Of a DNA stretch of 14,214 nt, positions 1-7,175 are shown piece after piece. Source of the stretch: Betaproteobacteria bacterium (GTDB taxonomy: Bacteria; Pseudomonadota; Gammaproteobacteria; Burkholderiales; Casimicrobiaceae). Both the position numbers and the translations under genes were made by a program. Where the stretch lies: NCBI GenBank assembly GCA_016716425.1, contig JADJWJ010000018.1, forward strand, positions 1-14,214. The letters run 5' to 3'. Below the pieces are notes generated by a model. It had not been told where the DNA came from and did no database searches. It saw nothing but the letters and a program-made list of their open reading frames with translations. Position 1 is the stretch's first letter. Every line of letters begins with the position of its first letter.

Positions 1-83
1 GGGTGCCGCGCCGCAGACCAGTCTGCGGCGCAGCTGAGACCAAACCCTTCGAACCTGATCGGGGTAATGCCCGCGCAGGGAAG
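1..83 (+). promoter_or_regulatory. TPP (THI-box) riboswitch, 5' end missing
   Basis: The conserved blocks of a thiamin pyrophosphate riboswitch appear in order: GGGTGC at 1-6, GCTGAGA at 33-39, ACCC at 44-47, GAACCTGATC at 51-60, GGGTAATGCC at 62-71 and GCGCAGGGA at 73-81. A near-perfect hairpin (8-18 with 21-31) forms the variable stem between GGGTGC and GCTGAGA, and GGGT 1-4 can pair with ACCC 44-47. The 5' strand of the closing stem lies before the window. The final AGGGAAG (77-83) is also the likely ribosome binding site of the transporter gene, ending 5 bases before its ATG. TPP binding would therefore be expected to block translation when thiamin is abundant. Confidence 0.95.
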
Positions 84-88
84 CAATC

Positions 89-1375
89 ATGACGACGATC
101 GCCCGCAACACCGCCCTCATTCCCCTTTCGGCCGCCGATCGCCTGTTCGGCTGGCGCGACCACGCTGCGCTGTGGCTGAGCCTCGGCGTCGGCCTGCTGG
201 TGATGCAGGTGGGCTCCTACCTGGTGCCGGCGCTCGGCACGCAGGCGGCGCTGGCCGCGATCGTCGGCGGTTCGCTGATCGGCGCCGGCCTGCTCGCGTG
301 GACCGCGAAGATCGGCTGCGACAGCGGCCTGTCCAGCGCCGGGCTGATGCACGCCGCCTACGGCAGCAGCTTCGCGCGGCTGCCGGTGGTGCTGAACATC
401 GTGCAGCTGATCGGCTGGACCACCTTCGAGCTGGTGGTGATGCGCGACGGCGTGCTGGCCATCGGGCGCCAGGCCGGTCTTCTGGCGCCGGCGGCCGACG
501 CCGGCGCGGCCGGCCCGGGCCTGCCGATACCGCTGGTCGTGGTCACGCTCGCCTTCGGCGCGCTGCTGGTCGCGCTGCTCATGGGGACGATGGTCGGGCT
601 GGTGCGCAAGTTCATCGGCCGCTTCGGCCTGCCGCTGGTGATCCTGTCGCTGCTCTGGCTTTCGTGGCAGTTCCTCGGCAAGGCGCAGGCGATCGGCTGG
701 ACGGCGCTCTGGAACCGCGCCGGCGACGGCGGCATGAGCACGCTGTCGGCGCTCGACCTGGTGATCGCAATGCCGATCTCGTGGCTGCCGCTCGTGGCCG
801 ATTTCTCGCGCCACGGTCGCGACGGCGCCAGCGCGTTGCGCGGCACCTGGCTCGGTTACGCGGTCGCGAACACCTGGTGCTACGCGCTCGGCGTGCTGGT
901 CGCGCTGACGACGCCGTCGACCGACCTGGTCGCCGCGCTGCTGCTCGCGCAAGGCGGCCTGGTCGCGCTCGGCCTGATCCTCATCGACGAGGTCGACAAC
1001 GCCTACGGCGACCTGTACTCGGGGTCGGTGGCCGGTCACAGCCTCGCCCCCGGCTGGAGCACGCGCCAGTGGGGCGTGCAGCTCGCGGTGCTGTGCACGG
1101 CGCTCGCGCTGGTGCTGCCGATGCACAGCCTCGAGCCCTTCCTGCTGATGCTGAGCTCGGTGTTCGTGCCGCTGTACGGGGTGATCCTCGGGCGGCTCGC
1201 CGGGCGCCTCGATGTGCCGTCGCTGGTCGGCGCGAAGCGGGTCGACGGCAGCGCGGTCGCGATCTGGGTGCTCGGCGTCGCCACCTTCCACCTGCTGCCG
1301 CTGGTCTCGACCCAGCTCGGCTCGGCGTTGCCGACGCTTGCGCTTGCTTTCGTGCTGGCCCGCATGTCGAGGTAG
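89..1375 (+). CDS. cytX: CytX-type NCS1 transporter, putative hydroxymethylpyrimidine (HMP) permease
   Basis: The 428-residue protein is almost entirely hydrophobic segments separated by short loops, as expected for a roughly 12-helix nucleobase:cation symporter-1 (NCS1) permease of the inner membrane. The N-terminal region (FGWRDHAALWLSLGVG, then a glycine-rich first helix) and the later EVDNAYGDLYSGSVA segment fit the CytX branch. CytX is assigned HMP, the pyrimidine precursor of thiamin, because it is repeatedly found under thiamin riboswitches. A TPP riboswitch sits directly upstream here, which supports uptake for thiamin salvage. The ATG at 89 follows AGGGAAG at a 5-base spacing. An overlapping ORF from 67 in another frame is a shadow. 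No other thiamin gene is visible. Substrate is inferred from family and regulation, not shown. Confidence 0.9.
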   Translation: MTTIARNTALIPLSAADRLFGWRDHAALWLSLGVGLLVMQVGSYLVPALGTQAALAAIVGGSLIGAGLLAWTAKIGCDSGLSSAGLMHAAYGSSFARLPVVLNIVQLIGWTTFELVVMRDGVLAIGRQAGLLAPAADAGAAGPGLPIPLVVVTLAFGALLVALLMGTMVGLVRKFIGRFGLPLVILSLLWLSWQFLGKAQAIGWTALWNRAGDGGMSTLSALDLVIAMPISWLPLVADFSRHGRDGASALRGTWLGYAVANTWCYALGVLVALTTPSTDLVAALLLAQGGLVALGLILIDEVDNAYGDLYSGSVAGHSLAPGWSTRQWGVQLAVLCTALALVLPMHSLEPFLLMLSSVFVPLYGVILGRLAGRLDVPSLVGAKRVDGSAVAIWVLGVATFHLLPLVSTQLGSALPTLALAFVLARMSR

Positions 1376-1411
1376 TCGAGCGCAGCGGCGCCTCGCGGGG
1401 ATCGTGGCGGT

Positions 1412-1417
1412 TACACT
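1412..1417 (+). promoter_or_regulatory. possible -10 element of a leaderless promoter before the yhbW-like gene
   Basis: TACACT lies 7 bases before the ATG at 1425, so initiation about 7 bases downstream would begin at the start codon itself. No ribosome binding site is visible before the ATG and no good -35 hexamer is seen at the usual spacing. The same TAnnnT-to-ATG spacing precedes two other genes in this window. The call is tentative. Confidence 0.3.
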
Positions 1418-1424
1418 TGCCGCG

Positions 1425-2413
1425 ATGATTCCGCTCTCGATCCTCGACCTGGCGCCGATCCGCAAGGGCGACATGCCGGCCGACGCGCTGCGCAACACGC
1501 TGGACCTGGCGCAGCACTGCGAGCGCTGGGGCTACCGGCGCTACTGGCTCGCCGAGCACCACAACATGACCGGCATCGCCAGCGCGGCGACCTCGGTGGT
1601 GATCGGCACGTCGCCGGCGGCACGTCGACGATCCGCGTCGGCGCCGGCGGCATCATGCTGCCGAACCACGCGCCGCTGGTGATCGCCGAGCAGTTCGGCA
1701 CGCTCGAGTCGCTCTACCCCGGGCGCATCGACCTCGGCCTGGGCCGCGCGCCCGGCACCGACATGGTCACGCTGCGCGCGCTGCGCCGCGACCCGCGCGC
1801 GGCAGACAGTTTCCCCGACGACGTGCTCGAACTGCAGGCACTGTTCGGGCCGGTGCAGCCGGGGCAGCCGTACCGCGCGGTACCGGGCGCCGGGCTGAAC
1901 GTGCCGCTGTGGATCCTCGGGTCGAGCCTGTACGGCGCGCAGCTCGCCGCGCACCTCGGCCTGCCCTATGCGTTCGCGTCGCACTTCGCGCCCGACGCGC
2001 TGACGCAGGCGCTTGCGGTCTATCGCCAGAACTTTCGCCCGTCGGCGCAGCTCGAGCGGCCACACGCGATGGTCGGCATCAACGTGGTTGCCGCCGACAC
2101 CGACGACGACGCGCGGCGGCTGTTCACGACGCTGCAACAGCGCTTCACCGACATGATGCGCAACGCACGCGGCCAGCTGTCGCCGCCGATCGACGACATC
2201 GAGGCCTACTGGACGCCGGCCGAGAAGGCGCAGGTGTCGCGGATGCTCGCGTGCTCGTTCGTCGGCTCGCCCGCCACGGTGCAGCGGGAACTCGAGCGCT
2301 TCGTCGAAACGACCGGCGCCGACGAACTGATGGCGGCCAGCGCGGTCTACGACCACGCGGCGCGGTTGCGCTCGTACGAACTGCTCGCTCAGGCCTGGCA
2401 GCGATCGCGTTGA
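1425..2413 (+). pseudogene. luciferase-like flavin monooxygenase (YhbW family), frameshifted
   Basis: Two reading frames together encode a protein of about 329 residues that matches E. coli YhbW (about 335 residues) nearly end to end. The first frame (1425 to about 1607) reads through RYWLAEHHNMTGIASAATS and VVIG. The second resumes before GAGGIMLPNHAPLVIAEQFG and continues with LYPGRIDLGLGRAPGTD, FASHFAPD and the C-terminal AARLRSYELL. One base is missing at about 1607/1608, where GGC-CAC has become GGCAC; restoring it gives the expected VVIGHVAGGTSTIRVG. LLM-class proteins use reduced FMN supplied by a reductase, but the substrate of the YhbW group is unknown. The stop overlaps the TTG start of metX, suggesting co-transcription. 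A sequencing error is as likely as a real mutation, because the rest of the gene is well preserved. Confidence 0.85.
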
Positions 2414-3651
2414 ACCAGCCTGTCCAGAACCCGGTCCGTTCGACACCGGCGCCCGGCTCGGTCGGCATCGTCGTGCCGCAGCGGATGCGATTCGACGAGC
2501 CGCTGGCCCTGCGCAGCGGCGCGTCGATCGCGGGCTACGAGCTGGTCTACGAGAGCTACGGCACGCTCAACGCCGACCGCTCGAACGCGGTGCTGATCTG
2601 CCATGCGCTGAACGCCGGGCACCACGTGGCGGGGGTCTACGCCGATGCGCCGGACGACACCGGCTGGTGGGACAACATGGTCGGCCCGGGCAAGCCGGTC
2701 GACACCGACCGGTTCTTCGTCATCGGCGTCAACAACCTCGGCAGCTGCTTCGGATCGACCGGACCGATGAGCCCCAACCCGGCCACCGGCAAGCCCTATG
2801 GCCCCGACTTCCCGGTGGTCACCGTCGAGGACTGGGTTCACGCGCAGGCCAGGCTCGCGGATCGGCTGGGCATCGAGCGCTTTGCGGCGGTGATGGGCGG
2901 CAGCCTCGGCGGAATGCAGGCGCTGGCATGGAGCACGCTGTATCCGGCGCGGATCGCGCACTGCGTGGCGGTGGCCACGGCGCCGAAGCTCTCGGCGCAG
3001 AACATCGCGTTCAACGAGGTGGCGCGCCGCGCCATCATCACCGATCCGGATTTCCACGGCGGGCGCTTCTACGAGCACGGCGTGGTGCCGGCGCGCGGGC
3101 TTCAGGTGGCGCGCATGATCGGGCACATCACCTACCTGTCCGACGACGTGATGGCCGAGAAGTTCGGCCGCGCGCTGCGCCGCCACGTCACCGACACGGT
3201 GCTGCGCAACGATTACCGCTTCACCTTCGACGTCGAGTTCGAGATCGAGTCCTACCTTCGCTACCAGGGCGAGAAGTTCTCCGGCTACTTCGACGCCAAC
3301 ACCTACCTGCTGATCACACGCGCGCTCGACTACTTCGACCCGGCGCTGCCGTGCGGCGGCGACCTGGCGCGCGCGCTGGCGCCGGCGCAGGCGGACTTCC
3401 TGCTCGTCTCGTTCACCACCGACTGGCGCTTCGCCCCCGAGCGAAGCCGCGAGATCGTCGAGGCGCTGCTGGCCAACGAGCGGCGCGTCACCTACGCCGA
3501 GATCGACGCGCCGCACGGCCACGACGCGTTCCTGCTCGACGACCCGCAGTACATGGCCGTCATGCGCGCGTGGTTCGAGCGCATCGACGCGCGCGTGCGC
3601 GCGGGCGCACGGTCGGCTGCGGCCGGTTCCGTCGGGCGGAGGGCGCCGTGA
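2410..3651 (+). CDS. metX: homoserine O-acyltransferase MetX (probably succinyl-type)
   Basis: This alpha/beta-hydrolase enzyme acylates L-homoserine in the first committed step of methionine synthesis, in the cytosol. The 413-residue protein matches betaproteobacterial MetX throughout. Landmarks are CHALNAGHHVAG, the nucleophile elbow MGGSLGGMQ with Ser165, FTTDWRFAPERSREIV with Asp338, and the C-terminal PHGHDAFLLD with His371 (the His of GHDAF), giving the catalytic Ser-Asp-His triad. No in-frame ATG or GTG lies before the conserved SVGIV segment, so I place the start at TTG 2410, inside the upstream stop (TTGA). This adds about 15 residues relative to typical MetX. The metW start overlaps its stop (GTGA). 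MetX proteins linked to MetW in this bacterial group are usually regarded as succinyltransferases, but acetyl-CoA use cannot be excluded from sequence alone. Confidence 0.95.
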   Translation: MNQPVQNPVRSTPAPGSVGIVVPQRMRFDEPLALRSGASIAGYELVYESYGTLNADRSNAVLICHALNAGHHVAGVYADAPDDTGWWDNMVGPGKPVDTDRFFVIGVNNLGSCFGSTGPMSPNPATGKPYGPDFPVVTVEDWVHAQARLADRLGIERFAAVMGGSLGGMQALAWSTLYPARIAHCVAVATAPKLSAQNIAFNEVARRAIITDPDFHGGRFYEHGVVPARGLQVARMIGHITYLSDDVMAEKFGRALRRHVTDTVLRNDYRFTFDVEFEIESYLRYQGEKFSGYFDANTYLLITRALDYFDPALPCGGDLARALAPAQADFLLVSFTTDWRFAPERSREIVEALLANERRVTYAEIDAPHGHDAFLLDDPQYMAVMRAWFERIDARVRAGARSAAAGSVGRRAP

Positions 3652-4280
3652 CGACGCAGCCGCCGACGCTGGCGCATCCCGCGGGCGGCCAGGCCAACGG
3701 CCTGCGCCCCGACCTCGCGCTGATCGCCGACTGGATCGCGCCGGGTTCGCAGGTGCTCGACCTCGGCTGTGGCGACGGCGCCCTGCTCGCGCACCTGCAG
3801 GCGGCCAAGCGCTGCCGCGGCTACGGCGTCGAGATCAACGACGCGCAGGTGCTCGCCTGCCTGCGGGCCGGCGTCGACGTGATCCAGCAGGACATCGAGG
3901 CAGGGCTGGGCATGTTCCACGCGCCGTCGTTCGACGTGGTCGTGCTGTCGATGGCGATCCAGATGACGCACCAGACCGAGCGCGTGCTGCGCGAGATGAG
4001 CGAGGTTGGTCGCGAGGGCATCGTGTCGCTGCCGAACTTCGGCCACTGGACGCACGCGTGGTCGCTGCTGCGCGGGCGCATGCCGGTGTCGCGCGAGCTG
4101 CCCTACGAGTGGTACGACACGCCGAACCTGCACATGTCGACGGTGCGCGACTTCGAGGACTTCCTGCGCCGGCTCGGCCTGACGATCACCGGGCGCGCGT
4201 TCCTGCGGGACGGCGAGCCGGTCGGCTGGTTGCCTGCGCTGCGCTCCACGCAGGCGATCTACCGGTTCCGGCGCGGCTGA
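3648..4280 (+). CDS. metW: MetW, methyltransferase-like methionine biosynthesis protein
   Basis: The 210-residue protein has a class I SAM-dependent methyltransferase fold. Motif I is VLDLGCGDG (residues 36-44), and an acidic residue at the second strand (YGVEIN, Glu62) would contact the ribose. The MetW signatures LSMAIQMTHQ, SLPNFGHW and YEWYDTPNLH follow, and the length is typical of MetW. The gene starts at GTG 3648 after a strong GGAGGG (3638-3643) and overlaps the metX stop, so the two are translationally coupled. MetW is required with MetX for methionine synthesis in several proteobacteria and is thought to support MetX activity; a methyl-transfer reaction is not established. It ends 27 bases before the convergent GNAT gene. 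Confidence 0.93.
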   Translation: MTTQPPTLAHPAGGQANGLRPDLALIADWIAPGSQVLDLGCGDGALLAHLQAAKRCRGYGVEINDAQVLACLRAGVDVIQQDIEAGLGMFHAPSFDVVVLSMAIQMTHQTERVLREMSEVGREGIVSLPNFGHWTHAWSLLRGRMPVSRELPYEWYDTPNLHMSTVRDFEDFLRRLGLTITGRAFLRDGEPVGWLPALRSTQAIYRFRRG

Positions 4281-4307
4281 CGCCGGCGCCGATTGGTTCA
4301 CAGGTTC

Positions 4308-4604
4308 TCAGCGCACGTCCGCGTACTCCGGCGTGCGGGCGAGCACCACGCGCACGTACGAGCAGGTCGGCACCAGCCTGATCTTCTCCGAGCGCGCCCA
4401 TTGCACGACCGCATCGACGAGCCGGCGCGCCGACCGGCCGCCGCGCAGGCTCGGGTCGACCCAGGTGTGGTCGACGATCGTGACGTCGTCGCCGCGCGAA
4501 TAGGTGAGCTCGGCGACGCGGCGACCTTCGCGCTCGATGAAGAACATGCCGCGGCGGCCGTCGGACTGGTGCTGGATCGGGTCTTCGCTGGTCGGTTCGG
4601 TCAT
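4308..4604 (-). CDS. small GNAT-family N-acetyltransferase (YidJ/COG2388-like)
   Basis: The 98-residue protein fits the short GNAT group related to E. coli YidJ. Features are FFIEREGRRVAELTYS (first strands), TIVDHTWVDPSLRGG with the acetyl-CoA-binding loop RGGRSARRLVDAVV (equivalent to the Q/RxxGxG/A motif), and the C-terminal KIRLVPTCSYVR. The last segment is the characteristic 'P.CsYV' strand of this family. Start is ATG at 4604. The open frame runs upstream to 4922, but that extension is the shadow of the neighbouring gene. The gene lies 53 bases downstream of the aldose dehydrogenase gene on the same strand, so it could be the last gene of that unit. The acetyl acceptor is unknown. No clear ribosome binding site is seen. 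Confidence 0.88.
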   Translation of the reverse strand: MTEPTSEDPIQHQSDGRRGMFFIEREGRRVAELTYSRGDDVTIVDHTWVDPSLRGGRSARRLVDAVVQWARSEKIRLVPTCSYVRVVLARTPEYADVR

Positions 4605-4629
4605 GCTGCGTGCGTGGCGGCTCGGTCGT

Positions 4630-4659
4630 GGGTCGGGTCGGTCGCGGGTCGGGTCGGTC
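4630..4659. repeat. short tandem repeat, two copies of a 14-base unit
   Basis: GGGTCGGGTCGGTC occurs at 4630-4643 and again at 4646-4659, a 16-base period. It fills most of the gap between the aldose dehydrogenase stop and the GNAT start, and its second copy overlaps the stop codon. A similar GTCGGGTCGGG run occurs inside the start of the dehydrogenase gene near 5776. It is probably slippage-generated; no function is evident. Confidence 0.6.
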
Positions 4660-5815
4660 AGGTGGGCGCGAGCCGCAGCAGCCGTCCGTCGGACTGGTCG
4701 GTCAGAAGATACAGCAAGCCGTCGGGGCCCTGTCGCACGTCGCGCACGCGCTCGCCCAGGTCGGTCAGAAGCCGTTCCTCGCGCACGACCCGGTCGCCGT
4801 CGAGCTCGAGCCGCGACAGCAGCCGGAACTTCAGCGAGCCGACGAACAGGCTGCCGCGCCAGCCGGGGTAGCGGTCGCTGGTGCAGAACGCCATGCCCGA
4901 CGGCGCGATCGACGGCGTCCACTGCCAGGCCGGCGGCACCACGTCGGCGCGCTCGGTGCCTTCGCCGATCCTGAACCCGGTGCCGTACTCGCGCCCGTAG
5001 GTGATCGCGGGCCAGCCGTAGTTGCCGCCGGCGCGCTCGATGTTGACCTCGTCGCCGCCCTGCGGCCCGTGCTCGTGCGTCCAGAGTTGCCCGGTGACCG
5101 GATGCAGCGCCGCGCCCTGCACGTTGCGGTGTCCGTACGAGTGGATCTCGGGCAGCGCGCCCGCGCGGTTAACGAACGGGTTGTCGGGCGGAATGCTGCC
5201 GTCGGCGCGGATGCGCACGATCTTGCCGAAGTGGTTGTCGAGCTGCTGCGCGCGGTCGCGCTGCGAATAGCGGTCGCCGAGCGTGACGAACAGCGTGCCG
5301 TCGCGCGCGAACACCAGCCGCGAGCCGAAGTGGTTGCCGCCGCCGGTGCGGTGCTTCTGCCCGAAGATCACGCGCGCATCGCGCAAAGCTGGCGCCGCGC
5401 TGTCGACGAATTCGGCGCGCGCCACCGCGGTGCGCGCGCCGCCGTCGCCCGGCTCGCTGTACGAGAGAAAGACCGCGCGATCGCGCGCGAAGTCCGGGCC
5501 GAGCGCCACGTCGAGCAATCCGCCCTGGCCGCCCGCCTGCACCTGCGGCACGCCGGCCAGCGGCGCCGACAGCCGCCCGTCCGGGGTGAGCAGGCGCAAC
5601 CGGCCCCGCCGCTCGGTGACCAGCATCCGGCCGTCGGGCAGGAAGGCAAGCGACCACGGATGCTCGAGGTCGCGCGCGACTTCGACCACGCGCACCGCGG
5701 CGGCGGCCGGGCCGGGCCGCGCGAGCAACCCCAGCGCAGGGGCGGTGGACAGCGCGCGCAGCACGCCGCGGCGCGTCGGGTCGGGTCGGGGGGCGGGGAG
5801 GCGGCGATTCTGCAT
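4658..5815 (-). CDS. PQQ-dependent aldose sugar dehydrogenase, Tat-exported (YliI/Asd-like)
   Basis: This is a soluble six-bladed beta-propeller dehydrogenase of the YliI/Asd group, expected to oxidise aldose sugars in the periplasm with pyrroloquinoline quinone. Numbering from the alternative upstream ATG (5839, 393 residues), it has a twin-arginine signal (TRRGVLRAL, then an Ala-rich segment ending near residue 48), DLEHPWSLAFLPDGRMLVTER, QGGLLDVALGPDF, GGGNHFGSRL with His170 (equivalent to the catalytic His of soluble glucose dehydrogenase), YGHRNVQG with the PQQ-contacting Arg238-Asn239, and GGDEVN. I prefer ATG 5815 (385 residues), because GGAAG lies 9 bases upstream and 5839 has no ribosome binding site. 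The crotonase gene ends 66-90 bases upstream on the same strand. The physiological sugar is unknown. Confidence 0.9.
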   Translation of the reverse strand: MQNRRLPAPRPDPTRRGVLRALSTAPALGLLARPGPAAAAVRVVEVARDLEHPWSLAFLPDGRMLVTERRGRLRLLTPDGRLSAPLAGVPQVQAGGQGGLLDVALGPDFARDRAVFLSYSEPGDGGARTAVARAEFVDSAAPALRDARVIFGQKHRTGGGNHFGSRLVFARDGTLFVTLGDRYSQRDRAQQLDNHFGKIVRIRADGSIPPDNPFVNRAGALPEIHSYGHRNVQGAALHPVTGQLWTHEHGPQGGDEVNIERAGGNYGWPAITYGREYGTGFRIGEGTERADVVPPAWQWTPSIAPSGMAFCTSDRYPGWRGSLFVGSLKFRLLSRLELDGDRVVREERLLTDLGERVRDVRQGPDGLLYLLTDQSDGRLLRLAPT

Positions 5816-5836
5816 GGTCCGATGCTTCCGTTGCGA

Positions 5837-5852
5837 CATCGATCGGTCGATG
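5837..5852. repeat. 6-bp inverted repeat with tetraloop before the dehydrogenase start
   Basis: CATCGA (5837-5842) and TCGATG (5847-5852) are separated by TCGG. The hairpin overlaps the upstream candidate start codon at 5839, which slightly favours the start at 5815. No T-run follows on either strand, so it is not a convincing terminator. Confidence 0.4.
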
Positions 5853-5905
5853 CCTGGCCAGCGGCTTACAGGTCCCGTCGGCGCACGGGGCCGTCGCGCG
5901 CGCCG

Positions 5906-6715
5906 CTACCCGGGGCGCTGCTTCTCGTCGAGCAGCCGCGCGAGCCGCGTGCGGAGCTCGTCGGACGCGAGGCTTTCGCGGTACGCGTCGGCCATCGAGG
6001 CCATCGTCGCCCGCCCGGCTTCGCTGTCGAGCCCGGCCTGCGCCAGCGCGTGCAGGTGGCGCTTCATGCCCGCGACCACCCGGGGCGCGGCACGCGAAAA
6101 GTGGTCGAGGTAAGCGTCGACGCGCGCGCACAGCGCGTCGCGAGGCACCATGTCGGTGAGAAACCCGATGCGCAGCATCTCGTCCGCCTCGATGGTCATC
6201 GCGGTCAGCAGCAGCTTGCTCGCCGCCGGAAGCCCCAGTCGCGTGAGAAAGCGGCGCATGCCGCCGGGGTAGTAGTGCAGGCCGAACTTCGCTGCCGGCA
6301 TGAACATCTTCAGGCCGGGGGAACCGATGCGGAAATCGCAGCACAGCGCGAGGTCCGTCGCGCCGCCGTAGACGCTGCCGTTGAGCGCCGCGACGGTGGG
6401 AAACGGCAGCGTCTCGAGCGCGTCGAGCATGCCCGCGAAGCGCGCGTCGGGCTCCTCGACGATCGCCTGCAGCGTGTAACCGGAACTGAAGGTCCGGTCT
6501 CCCGCGCCGGTGACGACCAGCGCCCGGACGCTGCCGTCGTGCGCCAGCCGCTCGAACAACGCGAGCAGCGCGTCGACGTCGGCCGGGTCGAGCCGGTTGT
6601 GCTCCGCAGGGCGGTCGAGCGTGACGCGACAGAGGTCGCCCGCGCGCTGCAATCGCGGCGCGCCGTCGTGCGGCGCGAGCGGTTCGGCGGGGACGCCGGC
6701 GAAGCGATCAGCCAT
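5906..6715 (-). CDS. crotonase-family (enoyl-CoA hydratase/isomerase-like) protein with altered catalytic residues
   Basis: The 269-residue protein has the crotonase fold: VTLDRPAEHNRLD near the N-terminus, the oxyanion-hole segment FSSGYTLQ (residues 76-83), ALNGSVYGGATDLALCCDF (110-128), then the helical trimerisation region. The two glutamates that add water in classical enoyl-CoA hydratase are absent. The GGCEL position reads GGATDL with Asp121, and the QPE position reads MPA with Ala141 before KFGLHYYPGG. It is therefore unlikely to be an ordinary hydratase; other crotonase chemistries (isomerase, decarboxylase, thioesterase) or a non-catalytic role remain possible. Its ATG overlaps the cupin stop by 8 bases (ATGGCTGA), a sign of coupled translation, so it should act with the cupin and RubisCO-like protein. 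Substrate not identified. Confidence 0.85.
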   Translation of the reverse strand: MADRFAGVPAEPLAPHDGAPRLQRAGDLCRVTLDRPAEHNRLDPADVDALLALFERLAHDGSVRALVVTGAGDRTFSSGYTLQAIVEEPDARFAGMLDALETLPFPTVAALNGSVYGGATDLALCCDFRIGSPGLKMFMPAAKFGLHYYPGGMRRFLTRLGLPAASKLLLTAMTIEADEMLRIGFLTDMVPRDALCARVDAYLDHFSRAAPRVVAGMKRHLHALAQAGLDSEAGRATMASMADAYRESLASDELRTRLARLLDEKQRPG

Positions 6716-7175
6716 CGGTTTCGTCGCCGGTTCGGATGAAGTCGGCGACGCCGGGAATGCGACGGAGGGCGGCGAGATCGTCCGGCCCCGGCAGCTGCGG
6801 CCGGTCGCGCTCCGTGTCGACCAGGCACAGGAAGCCGAGCGGCGCATCGGGGTCGGCGCGGAACTGGTGCCAGGCGAGCGGCGGCACCGCGACAAGGTCG
6901 CGCTCGCCGACCGTGTGCACGCGATCGCCCACCAGGCAGGCGCCGTGCCCGCGCAGGATCATCACCGCGTGCGCGTGCTCGTGGCGCTCGAGCGTCGAAT
7001 AGCCGCCGGGCGCAACCTCGAAGTAACGCCATTCGCAGCGCATCGCATCGCCGCCGAACAGCACCTGCCGGGTCACGTCGCGAAACGGCGCGCTGCCCTC
7101 GGCCTTGTAGCGCAGCGTCTCGACGCGCTCCCAACGGAAGTCCGGCAGGGCCTTGCGGATCGGAGAGTCGGTCAT
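6708..7175 (-). CDS. cupin-domain protein, putative 1-methylthioxylulose 5-phosphate sulfo-lyase (methylsulfurylase)
   Basis: The 155-residue protein is a single-domain cupin. Motif 1 reads APGGYSTLERHEHAHAVMILRG with His65, His67 and His69, and motif 2 reads VPPLAWHQFRA with His103; these are the likely ligands for a divalent metal, probably manganese. The canonical glutamate of cupin motif 1 is missing. The flanking CEWRYFEVAPGG and LGFLCLVDTERDRPQLPG resemble the cupin that works with the RubisCO-like protein in Rhodospirillum rubrum. There it splits 1-methylthioxylulose 5-phosphate to give deoxyxylulose 5-phosphate and methanethiol. Start ATG 7175 overlaps the stop of the RubisCO-like gene (ATGA), and its stop overlaps the crotonase start. 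Cupin identity is certain; the reaction is inferred from family and context. Confidence 0.85.
   Translation of the reverse strand: MTDSPIRKALPDFRWERVETLRYKAEGSAPFRDVTRQVLFGGDAMRCEWRYFEVAPGGYSTLERHEHAHAVMILRGHGACLVGDRVHTVGERDLVAVPPLAWHQFRADPDAPLGFLCLVDTERDRPQLPGPDDLAALRRIPGVADFIRTGDETDG

Noticed and set aside
4605..4922. N-terminal extension of the GNAT protein
   Set aside because: The added residues are Arg/Ala-rich and lie antiparallel-frame within the dehydrogenase coding region; the family length of about 98 residues is met from ATG 4604.
4610..6739. 709-codon open frame on the plus strand
   Set aside because: Shadow of the aldose dehydrogenase and crotonase genes, both of which have clear family motifs on the minus strand.
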